DNA from: Reyranella sp. CPCC 100927
GTDB taxonomy: Bacteria > Pseudomonadota > Alphaproteobacteria > Reyranellales > Reyranellaceae
NCBI RefSeq assembly: GCF_007859315.1
Contig: NZ_VOHA01000030.1
Span: 1-64,000 of the forward strand
Reading direction: 5' to 3'
DNA length: 64,000 bases
How positions within the stretch are numbered: the stretch's first letter is position 1; every line of letters starts with the position of its first letter. Positions 25,509-33,408 of the stretch are shown here, in pieces. The notes beneath the pieces are model-generated. The model was not told the DNA's origin, did no database searches, and saw only the letters and a list, made by a program, of their open reading frames with translations. A program made the position numbers and the translations under genes.

Positions 25509-26396
25509 TCACGCCGCAAACAACTTCTGCGCCATGAAGTCGACGAAGACCCGGAGCTTGGGCGACAGGTGACGACTCGACGGCCACAGGATGCGGAAGG
25601 TGCCGCTGTGGTGGACGTGCGGCTCGAGCACGGACACCAGCGTGCCCGCCGCGAGCTGCGGGCGGATGGCGAAATCGGGCAGACAGGCAATCCCCAGTCC
25701 CTGCTCGGCCATGTGGATCAGCGGCTCGATGGTGTTGGCCACGGCGGTGACCGGCAGGTCGATGGCGATGTCGCGCCGCCCACGGCGCAGCGGCCAGCGC
25801 TCGAGCTTGCTGGTGGTGGCGAAGCGGTGATGCAGACAGGCATGCGCCGTGAGGTCTTCCGGTTTGCGCGGCACGCCGGCGCGCGCGAAGTAGCCCGACG
25901 TGCCGACGAGCTTGGAGCGGAACGTACCCAGCGAGCGGGTCATCAGCCGCGAGTCGCGGGCCTCGCCGGCGCGGATCACGACATCGAAGCCCTCGTCGAT
26001 CACATCGACCAGGCGGTCGCTGAAGTCGAGGTCGAGCGCGACCTCGGGATAGGCCCGCATGAAGGCGCTCAGCGCCGGCATCACCAGCATGCCGATGATC
26101 GGCAGGCTGACCCGCAGCCTGCCGCGCGGCGCGCCCTGCGTCTGCGCCAGCTCCTGCTCGGCGGCGTCGATCTCGCACAGGATGCGCCGGCAGCGTTCGA
26201 GAAAGAGCGCGCCCTCGGGCGTCAGGGTGATGGTGCGTGTCGAGCGGTGGAACAGCCGCACGCCCAGGCGCTCTTCCAACCGCGCCACCGCCTTGCCGAC
26301 AGCGGAGGACGACACGCCCAGCTGCCGGCCCGCCAGGGTGAAGCTGCGCGTGTCGGCAGCCTGCATGAAGGCATTGAGCGAACCGAGACTGTCCAT
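25509..26396 (-). CDS. LysR-type transcriptional regulator
   Basis: 295 residues. The winged HTH covers residues 1-60 (LNAFMQAADTRSFTLAGRQL, then SSSAVGKAVARLEERLGVRL, FHRSTRTITLT). The effector domain follows (GRLRVSLPIIGMLVMPALSA onward) and ends LSPKLRVFVDFMAQKLF. It is divergent from the MFS gene at 26642 across 245 bases, the classic layout for a LysR controlling an efflux pump. No inducer can be inferred. Confidence 0.93.
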   Translation of the reverse strand: MDSLGSLNAFMQAADTRSFTLAGRQLGVSSSAVGKAVARLEERLGVRLFHRSTRTITLTPEGALFLERCRRILCEIDAAEQELAQTQGAPRGRLRVSLPIIGMLVMPALSAFMRAYPEVALDLDFSDRLVDVIDEGFDVVIRAGEARDSRLMTRSLGTFRSKLVGTSGYFARAGVPRKPEDLTAHACLHHRFATTSKLERWPLRRGRRDIAIDLPVTAVANTIEPLIHMAEQGLGIACLPDFAIRPQLAAGTLVSVLEPHVHHSGTFRILWPSSRHLSPKLRVFVDFMAQKLFAA

Positions 26397-26427
26397 GGTG
26401 AACTCTCCCGTGGTGGGCCTTCGGTGG

Positions 26428-26510
26428 CTGTCATTCCGAGCGGAGCGAGGAATCTTTGGCAGTGTGCGGACCGTCCATGACGAAAGATCCCTCGCTGCGC
26501 CCGGAATGAC
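26428..26510. repeat. Palindromic repeat, family B, copy 2
   Basis: Arms TGTCATTCCGAGCGGAGCGAGG and the partly degenerate complement, with an internal spacer. It lies in the divergent control region between the LysR gene and the MFS gene, so it could affect both 5' ends. Confidence 0.8.
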
Positions 26511-26641
26511 CGTCGCCCGGGCACGAGTCGATTACGGACAGATACGTCCGATATGTCTGGAACTGAAGCGCAATTCTCCTGGGTGACCGATGCCCTTATC
26601 TAACCGCCGATCTCTCGCTCGCTTTTCGATTGGTGGTTTAC

Positions 26642-27862
26642 ATGACATCGACGACCGACACGCTGGCCCCACGCGGCGGCCACGCCGGATCAGCGCGGCA
26701 TCAAGGCCTGCCGATGGCCGGCCTGCTGGCGCTGGCCATGGCCGGCTTCATCACCGTGCTCACCGAAGCGCTGCCGGCGGGCGTGCTGCCGGCCATGAGC
26801 GCCGACCTCGGCGTATCGGAAGCGCTGGTCGGCCAGCTGGTGACGCTCTATGCCATCGGCAGCCTGGCGACGGCGATCCCGCTCACGATCGCGACCCAAG
26901 GCTGGCGGCGACGCCCGCTGCTGCTGATCGCGGTCGGCGGCTTCGCCGTCGTCAACCTGGTCACGGCACTGTCGACCAGCTACGCACTGACGCTGGCCGC
27001 GCGCTTCCTGGCCGGCGTGTTCGCCGGACTGCTGTGGGCACTGCTGTCGGGCTTTGCCACGCGCATGGTGCCCGAGCACCTGAAAGGACGCGCCATTGCC
27101 GTCGCCATGGTCGGCATCCCGCTGGCGCTGTCGCTGGGGATTCCGGCGGGCACCTTTCTCGGCAACGTCGTCGGCTGGCGCGTCGCCTTCGGCATCATGA
27201 GCGGATTGACCCTGATCCTGATCGGCTGGGTCCTGGCGAAGGTTCCCGATTTCCCCGGCCAGGCCGCCGAGCGGCGCCTGCCGGTCGCCGCCGTGTTCAT
27301 GCTGCCCGGCATCCGGCCGGTGCTGTTCGTCACCTTGGCCTTCGCGCTGGCGCAGAACCTGCTCTACACCTACATCGCGCCTTTCGTCGTTCCCGCCGGC
27401 CTCGCGCGCGCGATCGATGTCGTGCTGCTGGTCTTCGGCACCGCGGCGCTGGCCGGCATCTGGATCACCGGCGTGCTGATCGATCGCTGGCTGCGCGCGC
27501 TGGTGCTGGCCAGCACCGTGCTGTTCGCAGTGGCCGCCGCCGCGCTGGGGCTGTGGGGCGATGTCGCCGCCGTCGTCTATGCCGGCGTCGGGTTGTGGGG
27601 ACTGTCCTATGGCGGCATCGCCACGCTGTTGCAGACCGCCTTGCGCCATGCCGCGGGCGATGCCGGCGATGTCGCGCAATCGATGATCGTCACGGTGTGG
27701 AACATCGCCATCGCCGGCGGCGGACTGGCCGGCGGCATCGTGCTGGAGACCGCGGGTGTCGCCGTCATGCCGTGGCTGCTGGTCGCCCTGCTGGTGCCGA
27801 CGTTGCTGGTGGCCTGGCAGGCCAAGCGCCACGGCTTTCCGCCGGCCGCGCCTCGGGTTTGA
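26642..27862 (+). CDS. MFS efflux transporter (DHA1 / AraJ-like)
   Basis: 406 residues with 12 predicted membrane helices. After a ~25-residue polar N-terminus comes LLALAMAGFITVLTEALPAG, the TM1 motif with TE-LPAG typical of the sugar-efflux/chloramphenicol-resistance group (AraJ, YdhP). Motif A appears in loop 2-3 as TQGWRRRPLLL. TM5 has the motif C-like GIPLALSLGIPAGTFLG, indicating drug/H+ antiport. The ATG at 26642 is chosen over a GTG four codons upstream. It is likely controlled by the divergent LysR gene. A strong palindromic repeat follows the stop. Confidence 0.88.
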   Translation: MTSTTDTLAPRGGHAGSARHQGLPMAGLLALAMAGFITVLTEALPAGVLPAMSADLGVSEALVGQLVTLYAIGSLATAIPLTIATQGWRRRPLLLIAVGGFAVVNLVTALSTSYALTLAARFLAGVFAGLLWALLSGFATRMVPEHLKGRAIAVAMVGIPLALSLGIPAGTFLGNVVGWRVAFGIMSGLTLILIGWVLAKVPDFPGQAAERRLPVAAVFMLPGIRPVLFVTLAFALAQNLLYTYIAPFVVPAGLARAIDVVLLVFGTAALAGIWITGVLIDRWLRALVLASTVLFAVAAAALGLWGDVAAVVYAGVGLWGLSYGGIATLLQTALRHAAGDAGDVAQSMIVTVWNIAIAGGGLAGGIVLETAGVAVMPWLLVALLVPTLLVAWQAKRHGFPPAAPRV

Positions 27863-27877
27863 TCACGACGAAGGCTT

Positions 27878-27961
27878 CACCACAGAGACACAGAGGGCAC
27901 AGAGGACACGGAGAGGGACGTCACCCTCTGTGATCTCTGTGCCCTCTGTGTCTCTGTGGTG
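27878..27961. repeat. CACAGAG-type palindrome, family C, copy 4
   Basis: CACCACAGAGACACAGAGGG on the left and CCCTCTGTGTCTCTGTGGTG on the right are exact inverted copies, with GAGAGGGACGTCACCCTC between. It lies between the convergent ends of the MFS gene and the outer-membrane-type gene and could terminate both transcripts. Confidence 0.85.
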
Positions 27962-27979
27962 ATCTCATACCCGGCTGGT

Positions 27980-28921
27980 CTAGAACGTATGACTGAAGCG
28001 CAGCAGGACGCGGATCTGTTCGGGGCGGTCGCGGGCTGCCGTTTCCCAGTAGGCGTTGGCGGTGAGCGTGACAGCGTCATGGCGCCACTGCACGCCGGGG
28101 CCGATGCCCACGACACGTTCACGCGAGCGCTTTTGCGCGACACCGTCGATGCGATCCGACGTGATCTGCTGCAGGACGTAGCCCGACAGGCCGAGCCGCA
28201 AGCCGTCGGCGACCGCGCGCGACAGCGAGAGATTGGCGTGCAGCGCCTGGCCCGGCTGGATCGAGCGGGCGCCCAGGCCGTCGGGCGGATCGTCGTTGGC
28301 CGAGACCCAGAGGTAGTGCAGCCGGCCGCTGACGTCCCATGTGTCCGACGCCATCCACGTGAAGGCGTAGTGCGGGTTGACCTGGACCACGTTGCTGCCG
28401 GCATTCACCAGACGCCGGCTGCTGTAGCGTCCCGTCGGCACGCTGACGTTGAGGTTGAGGCGCTGCCAGAACGGGCGGCCGAACAGGCGCTGCTCGGGCC
28501 ATTGCAGCAGGACCGGGCTGATGAACAGGTCGCCGATGCCGGTCGTGCGGCCACGCACGCCGGGCGCGACATCGAGCGCGACCCGCGCCACGGGCAGCAC
28601 GATCTCGGCACCCCAATAGGCGCCGAACACCTTCTGGTGCGAAATATAGGCGATGTGCGTGAGCGCGCTGACCGTCGACAGATCCCGCGGCGTTGCCGCC
28701 CTGCGGCCGCGCCCGTCGCGGAAGGAACGCGCCGTTCCAACTGACAGTGTTTCCTCGATCAGCCCACCGGGACCGGCGACGCCATCCAGGAAGCTGGTGT
28801 CGCCGAGGTTGACCGGCGGCAGCGACACTTGCGCCATGGCCGGCGCCGTCCAGAGCGTCGCGGCCATGACGCTCGCGCCTGCCGTGCCGCGCCATGCGCG
28901 GCGCATGCCTGGTCTTGTCAC
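27980..28921 (-). CDS. MetA/SphA-type predicted outer-membrane transporter (Phenol_MetA_deg family)
   Basis: 313 residues with a signal peptide (RRAWRGTAGASVMAATLW, cleaved after AMA). The mature part is rich in alternating strands, with NLNVSVPTGRYSSRRLVNAG and YLWVSANDDPPDG and a final aromatic strand RVLLRFSHTF, typical of a C-terminal beta-barrel strand. This matches the 'phenol degradation meta-pathway' family of outer-membrane proteins linked to uptake of hydrophobic compounds. The GTG at 28921 overlaps the stop of the upstream MFS gene by 4 nt; an ATG at 28906 is the alternative. It is the last gene of wrbA-MFS-metA-like. Confidence 0.75.
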   Translation of the reverse strand: MTRPGMRRAWRGTAGASVMAATLWTAPAMAQVSLPPVNLGDTSFLDGVAGPGGLIEETLSVGTARSFRDGRGRRAATPRDLSTVSALTHIAYISHQKVFGAYWGAEIVLPVARVALDVAPGVRGRTTGIGDLFISPVLLQWPEQRLFGRPFWQRLNLNVSVPTGRYSSRRLVNAGSNVVQVNPHYAFTWMASDTWDVSGRLHYLWVSANDDPPDGLGARSIQPGQALHANLSLSRAVADGLRLGLSGYVLQQITSDRIDGVAQKRSRERVVGIGPGVQWRHDAVTLTANAYWETAARDRPEQIRVLLRFSHTF

Positions 28922-30102
28922 GGCGATGCCGGTCGCCGCAGCTCGCGCGCGAGCGCGCCGGCGGTCACCACGGCGAGAACGGCGGCGCCGGCCACGATCA
29001 ACGCCGCAGCACCCCAGCCCTGCGCATCGATGACGCTGCCCACCGCGACCGGGCCGACGACCTGGCCGAGGTTGTTGCCCTGCATGACCAGGCCGAAGAC
29101 GACGGGCGTCAGGCGGGCGACGGGTGCCGCCATCGGCGTCGAGGACAGCAGGGTCGCGGGGATCAGGCCGCCCACCGCCGAGAACACCAGGCACAGCAGC
29201 AGTGTCGGCGTGTCGGGCAGCAACGCCAGGAAGATGACCAGGCCCGTTGCGCCCATCACGACATTGGCGCCTGACAGCAGCATCACCCGGCTGCCGCCGC
29301 GCGCCAGCACCATGCCGGCGGCCAGGTTGCCCAGGATGTTGACGGCGCTCGCCAGCGCGCTGAGCAGGCCGGCGGTCTGATGGTCGACCTGCATGCGCGT
29401 CATCAGCAGCACGGGCAGGAAGCTGAACAGCGCGAAGAACATCAGGCTGTAGAGCCCGAAGGCGGCGGCCAGCAGCAGCGGACTGCCGGCGCGCAGGATC
29501 GTGCCGGTGTCGGCCGCCAGGCGGTGCCATGACCACGGCTGGCGTCCAGCGCGCGCCGGCACGACCGCGAGCACGCCCAGCAGGACCAGCACCGTCACGG
29601 CACTGCTGGTCCACCAGATCGCGTGCCAGCCGCCCAGCAGCGGGCCGGCCAGCAGCGCCAGCGCAATGCCCGCCGGCATGAAGCAGCTCCAGAACGCGAA
29701 GGCGAGATCGCGCTGCCGCGGCGCCACGACATCCTCGAGAAGCGACGGCGCCGCGACGCTGATCAGCAGGAAGCCGGCGCCTTCCACCACCCGCGTGGCC
29801 AGCAGCAGCGGATAGGCGGTGGCCACGGCACCGACTGCCGCCGCGGCCGCGGTGGCGAGCAGGCCGGCGACCAGCACGCGGCGGGCGCCGATGCTGGCGA
29901 CGGCGGCGCCCACGGGGATGCCGCCGACCAGGCCCAGCACGGCGAAGATGCTGGTCAGCCAGCCGACCGCTGCCAGGCCGAGCCCGAGATCGGCCTGCAG
30001 CATCGGCGTCGCGATCGCCGCCTTGCCGACCTGCAGCGCCGCCACCAGGCCGGCGGCCACGACCAGCGCGACGACGCCCCACCGTGTCGTTGTTGCGGGC
30101 AT
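28918..30102 (-). CDS. MFS transporter
   Basis: 394 residues, 12 predicted membrane helices. VGWLTSIFAVLGLVGGIPVG and SIGARRVLVAGLLATA form TM2 with motif A-like loop 2-3; GFLLISVAAPSLLEDVV is TM4. It begins one base after the wrbA stop and overlaps the next gene by 4 nt, so the three form an operon. Paired with a quinone reductase and an outer-membrane protein, it may import or export an aromatic compound. Confidence 0.85.
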   Translation of the reverse strand: MPATTTRWGVVALVVAAGLVAALQVGKAAIATPMLQADLGLGLAAVGWLTSIFAVLGLVGGIPVGAAVASIGARRVLVAGLLATAAAAAVGAVATAYPLLLATRVVEGAGFLLISVAAPSLLEDVVAPRQRDLAFAFWSCFMPAGIALALLAGPLLGGWHAIWWTSSAVTVLVLLGVLAVVPARAGRQPWSWHRLAADTGTILRAGSPLLLAAAFGLYSLMFFALFSFLPVLLMTRMQVDHQTAGLLSALASAVNILGNLAAGMVLARGGSRVMLLSGANVVMGATGLVIFLALLPDTPTLLLCLVFSAVGGLIPATLLSSTPMAAPVARLTPVVFGLVMQGNNLGQVVGPVAVGSVIDAQGWGAAALIVAGAAVLAVVTAGALARELRRPASP

Positions 30103-30103
30103 G

Positions 30104-30730
30104 CTAGGTCGCCTCGGCGACCCGGCCCGCCGCCAAGACTTGCGCGATGCGCGCGACGTGCCGTCCCTGGAAACGGGCGGCGTCCAGCTCGTTGGCGCTG
30201 GGCTGGCGCACCGCGTGGTTCTCGCCGTCGGCGACGGTGGAGGCGCCGAACGGCGAGCCGCCGCTGATCTCGTCCATGCGCGACAGGCCGGTGAAGGTAT
30301 AAGGCAGGCCGACGATCACCATGCCCAGATGCAGCATCACGGTGTGGACCGACTGGATGGTCGTGGCATGGCCGCCGTGCTGGCTGCCGGTCGAGGTGAA
30401 GGCGCTGCCGACCTTGCCGACCAGTTTGTTGTCGGCGAACAGTCCGCCGGTCTGGTCGAGGAAGTTCTTCATCTGGGCCGCCACGGTGCCGTAGCGCGTG
30501 GGCGTGCCGATGATGATCGCGTCATAGTCGGGCAGTTCGGCGACGGTGGCGACGGGTGCCGGCTGGTCGACGCGGTAGCCCGCCTCGGCCGCGACCGCCG
30601 CGGGGACCAGTTCGGGAACCCGCTTCACGGCCACCGCGGCGCCGGCCTCGCGCACGCCCGCCGCCATCGCGTTCGCCATCGTCTCGATGTGGCCGTAGGA
30701 GGAGTAATAAAGCACCAGCACGCCCGCCAT
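30104..30730 (-). CDS. wrbA: NAD(P)H:quinone oxidoreductase WrbA
   Basis: 208 residues, flavodoxin-like. [16 protein letters not shown] is the FMN phosphate loop. [25 protein letters not shown] and [19 protein letters not shown] are strong WrbA signatures. It reduces quinones by two electrons and limits redox cycling. The ATG at 30730 has GGAG six bases upstream and is preferred over an in-frame GTG/ATG at 30742. It leads an operon with an MFS transporter and a MetA-type barrel, divergent from a LysR gene. Confidence 0.93.
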   Translation of the reverse strand: MAGVLVLYYSSYGHIETMANAMAAGVREAGAAVAVKRVPELVPAAVAAEAGYRVDQPAPVATVAELPDYDAIIIGTPTRYGTVAAQMKNFLDQTGGLFADNKLVGKVGSAFTSTGSQHGGHATTIQSVHTVMLHLGMVIVGLPYTFTGLSRMDEISGGSPFGASTVADGENHAVRQPSANELDAARFQGRHVARIAQVLAAGRVAEAT

Positions 30731-30809
30731 GAGGTCTCCCATCCGCGGCCCGATGCGCCGCGACGGGGAGATAGGTGTCCCGGCTGGCCGAATGGAGTGA
30801 TAGAATTGC

Positions 30810-30834
30810 GATCAAGTTGATCACATGGACTGAT
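30810..30834. promoter_or_regulatory. Palindromic operator region between wrbA and its LysR regulator
   Basis: GATCAAGTTGATC (30810-30822) is a perfect 6-1-6 palindrome. It is followed by TGATCACATGGACTGATCA, which ends at the LysR start codon and also has inverted TGATCA arms. These fit LysR T-N11-A sites in a divergent promoter. Confidence 0.5.
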
Positions 30835-30835
30835 C

Positions 30836-31837
30836 ATGCTGGATGGCCTGACCCTGGACCAGATCCGCACGTTCGTGACGGTCGCCGACAGCGGCAGCTT
30901 CCGCGCCGGCGCCAGCAAGCTCGCGCGCGTGCAGTCAGGCGTGAGCGCCGCCATCGCCAACCTGGAGGCGCAACTGGGCGTCGTGCTGTTCGACCGTTCG
31001 GGACATCGGCCGGCGCTGACGCCGACCGGCCAGGCGCTGCTGGCCAACGCGCGCGACGTGCTGCTGCGGGTCGACGCCATGCGGGCCCGGGCGCGCGGCC
31101 TGGGCGACGGCGTCGAGCTCGACCTGTCGCTGGTGATCGACACGCTCTATCCCATCCACCAGGTCGGCCAGGCGATCATCGCGATGCGGGCGGCCTATCC
31201 GTCGGTGACGGTGCGGCTGGCGATCGAGCCGATGGGCGGACCGATCCAGGCGCTGGTCGACAAGCGCTGCGTGCTGGCCGTCACTGTCGGCGAGGACTTC
31301 CGCGATCCGCGCATCACGCTCGAAGCGCTGTCGGCGGTCGTGCAGGTCGCGGTGGTGGCGGCCACGCATCCGCTGGCGCGGCACGGCGACGGCGGCCTCG
31401 GCATCGCCGACCTCGCCGATCATCTGCAGATCGTGCTGGCCGATCCGACGACGCGTTCGGCCGGACGCGCCTTCGGCGTGCTGTCACCGCAGACCTGCCG
31501 CGTCTCCACCCAGGACGCCAAGCATGCGTTGATCCTGGCCGGCGTCGGCTGGGGGCGCCTGCCGCACTGGCAGGTCGACCGCGACCTCGCGGAAGGCCGG
31601 CTGGTGCGGGTCAGCACACCGGCGCTGGGCCGCCAGAGCCAGATGGTGTCGGAAACCTATCTCGCGCACCGCCTCGACGAGCCGCTGCGCCCGGCCGCCC
31701 GCCATTTCCGCGCCGCGCTGATGCGGCTGGCGGCGGACGGGCCCGACGGCGGCCTTGACGTCACTGAGGCGGAACCAACGCGCCCAGGAAGGAATAGGCC
31801 GCGTTCGGCCCGTCGACGACCAGCGTCCACGCGGTGA
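30836..31837 (+). CDS. LysR-type transcriptional regulator
   Basis: 333 residues. The HTH lies in residues 1-62 (LDQIRTFVTVADSGSFRAGA, VQSGVSAAIANLEAQLGVVL, FDRSGHRPALT). The effector domain ends near residue 300 (RPAARHFRAALMRLA). A further ~30 Arg/Pro-rich residues run on to the stop and overlap the 3' end of the convergent gene by 77 bases; this tail is probably not conserved. It most likely regulates the divergent wrbA operon. Confidence 0.9.
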   Translation: MLDGLTLDQIRTFVTVADSGSFRAGASKLARVQSGVSAAIANLEAQLGVVLFDRSGHRPALTPTGQALLANARDVLLRVDAMRARARGLGDGVELDLSLVIDTLYPIHQVGQAIIAMRAAYPSVTVRLAIEPMGGPIQALVDKRCVLAVTVGEDFRDPRITLEALSAVVQVAVVAATHPLARHGDGGLGIADLADHLQIVLADPTTRSAGRAFGVLSPQTCRVSTQDAKHALILAGVGWGRLPHWQVDRDLAEGRLVRVSTPALGRQSQMVSETYLAHRLDEPLRPAARHFRAALMRLAADGPDGGLDVTEAEPTRPGRNRPRSARRRPASTR

Positions 31838-32387
31838 AATCCTCGGCACTGGTACAGCTGTTGCCGCCGCCTTGCAGGATCAGCGTGATGCGCGTGGCGT
31901 CATGGTTGGAGGGCGCGAAGATGCCGGTGCCGACGAGCTTGCCGGTCAGCCGCCACTCCTTGTACAGCCGCGGGCCCAGGCCACCCTCGCGCGTGTCCGT
32001 GCGCGGATCGACCTCGAAGACCGCGATCTGCTCCGGCCATGCCAGCGCCAAGGTGCCCGCCGGCTTGCCGTTGTCGCTGAACGCAAAGACGATGTCGCCG
32101 CCCGTCCGCCGCACCTCGAGATCGTACGAACTCGTCGTCGCCCGCAGGCCCTTCAGGTCTTGCGGATCGGCAGCGCCCGTGAACAGGCTGGCGGCCGGCG
32201 CAAAGCGCAGGCGGGCGATTTCGCCGCGCTGATAGTCGCTGAGCTTTTCCGTCGCGACGCGCCGCTGACCGGTGTCCGTACAGCATGCACAGGCATGCGC
32301 ACCGGACGGGATCAGCATCACCGCGGCGCAGATGACGGACAGGAAAGCCATCACCGCACCGCGCCGAATCAGCATGTCACTGCGCAT
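31761..32387 (-). CDS. Hypothetical exported Cys-rich protein
   Basis: 208 residues with a Sec signal peptide (MLIRRGAVMAFLSVICAAVM, cleaved after GAHA). The mature N-terminus ACACCTDTGQR contains three cysteines at once, suggesting metal or haem binding or a disulfide cluster. The rest is a beta-rich domain (SSYDLEVRRTGGDIVFAFSD; RITLILQGGGNSC). No named family is recognised. Its 3' end overlaps the LysR gene on the other strand. The ATG at 32387 follows GAGGA; other in-frame ATGs at 32375 and 32438 are possible. Confidence 0.65.
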   Translation of the reverse strand: MRSDMLIRRGAVMAFLSVICAAVMLIPSGAHACACCTDTGQRRVATEKLSDYQRGEIARLRFAPAASLFTGAADPQDLKGLRATTSSYDLEVRRTGGDIVFAFSDNGKPAGTLALAWPEQIAVFEVDPRTDTREGGLGPRLYKEWRLTGKLVGTGIFAPSNHDATRITLILQGGGNSCTSAEDFTAWTLVVDGPNAAYSFLGALVPPQ

Positions 32388-32415
32388 ACCGGCGTCCTCG
32401 CATTGATCCGACGTC

Positions 32416-33270
32416 TTACCAGGCCCTCTCGAAAACATACGTTGGACTGGTCAGCTGAGAGAACAAAGCCGGTTGGGTTCCCGGCTTTGCTTCGACCAAC
32501 TCCAGTGTGTAATTCTCCTCCCGGATCACAGCCCGGCGCCGCCCGTAGCTCGGCGGGACAGCGGCCATGACCTCGTCGAAATACTGATCGTAGATCTCGG
32601 CCAGAATGATGCGCGGCGGTGACTCCGCAAGGAGGCGCGTGGCCCCTCGAAGCACATCCGCTTCCGCCCCTTCAACGTCAAGCTTCCACACCTGACAACG
32701 AGCAGCATCGGAGACGTTGTCCAGCGCCTCAACCTGAACGCTCTTCGTCCGATCCGAGTAGAGCTGCGTGAACAACGCTTTCATATCCGCGCGCAACGTA
32801 TTGCCCTGATTGTGCGCATCGGACAACAGAAGACGACCTTGCCCGGCCCGATCGCCGAGAGCCCAAGCGTGCACCGTGATCCGCGGCTCTCTCGGGATGC
32901 GCGCAGCCAAGTCACTATCGGCTTCAAACGCCAGGACGTGCGACGCGCCGGCGGCAAGCGCCATTGCCGCTGTCACACCGATATTGGCACCGGCATCGAG
33001 CACGCCATCGCCATGTTGGACGAACCGGCGAAACAGCATCTCATCGAGATCCATCTGCGGGTATCGCAGGTCGGTCAGCAACCGCCCCACATACCGGCGC
33101 TCGTGCACATGTCGAAGGTCGAAGCGCAACAACACGCCGCCCATCGGAATGGCGACGTCGCCTGTGGTGCGAATCAAGCCCTCGATCGCATAGATGTCCT
33201 TCATGTCGGCCGATAATGACACCTGCGACCACCTCGTCAATCTCGCGCCAATTCGCCTGACAGCGTCCAA
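32416..33270 (-). CDS. FkbM-family methyltransferase
   Basis: 284 residues. The SAM motif I is VLDAGANIGVTAAMALAAGAS, then VLAFEADSD (motif II acid), WALGDRAGQG and WKLDVEGAEADVLRGA, the D-V-E-G-x-E signature of the FkbM family. It O-methylates hydroxyls of sugars or secondary metabolites; the substrate is unknown. The frame opens with TTG at 33270; a GTG at 33222 (AGGTGG upstream) or ATG at 33204 may be the true start. It lies 28 bases upstream of the exported Cys-rich gene and could be co-transcribed. Confidence 0.8.
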   Translation of the reverse strand: MDAVRRIGARLTRWSQVSLSADMKDIYAIEGLIRTTGDVAIPMGGVLLRFDLRHVHERRYVGRLLTDLRYPQMDLDEMLFRRFVQHGDGVLDAGANIGVTAAMALAAGASHVLAFEADSDLAARIPREPRITVHAWALGDRAGQGRLLLSDAHNQGNTLRADMKALFTQLYSDRTKSVQVEALDNVSDAARCQVWKLDVEGAEADVLRGATRLLAESPPRIILAEIYDQYFDEVMAAVPPSYGRRRAVIREENYTLELVEAKPGTQPALFSQLTSPTYVFERAW

Positions 33271-33408
33271 TGCGAATCCGGCAGAACGGTGGCCGCATCA
33301 TCGATGAACTGCGTGGGCGGGTCACACGGTATACCGCCCGCGCGTGGTTTGCCGCTATACTGCAACTCGGCTGTAACGACTTCGTCCTCACCGAAAGGGA
33401 GACCGGCG

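Noticed and set aside
23605-26178. An 857-codon frame joining the hydrolase with upstream sequence
   Set aside because: Hydrolase homology starts at 24540; the upstream part runs antisense through the DUF899 and LysR genes.
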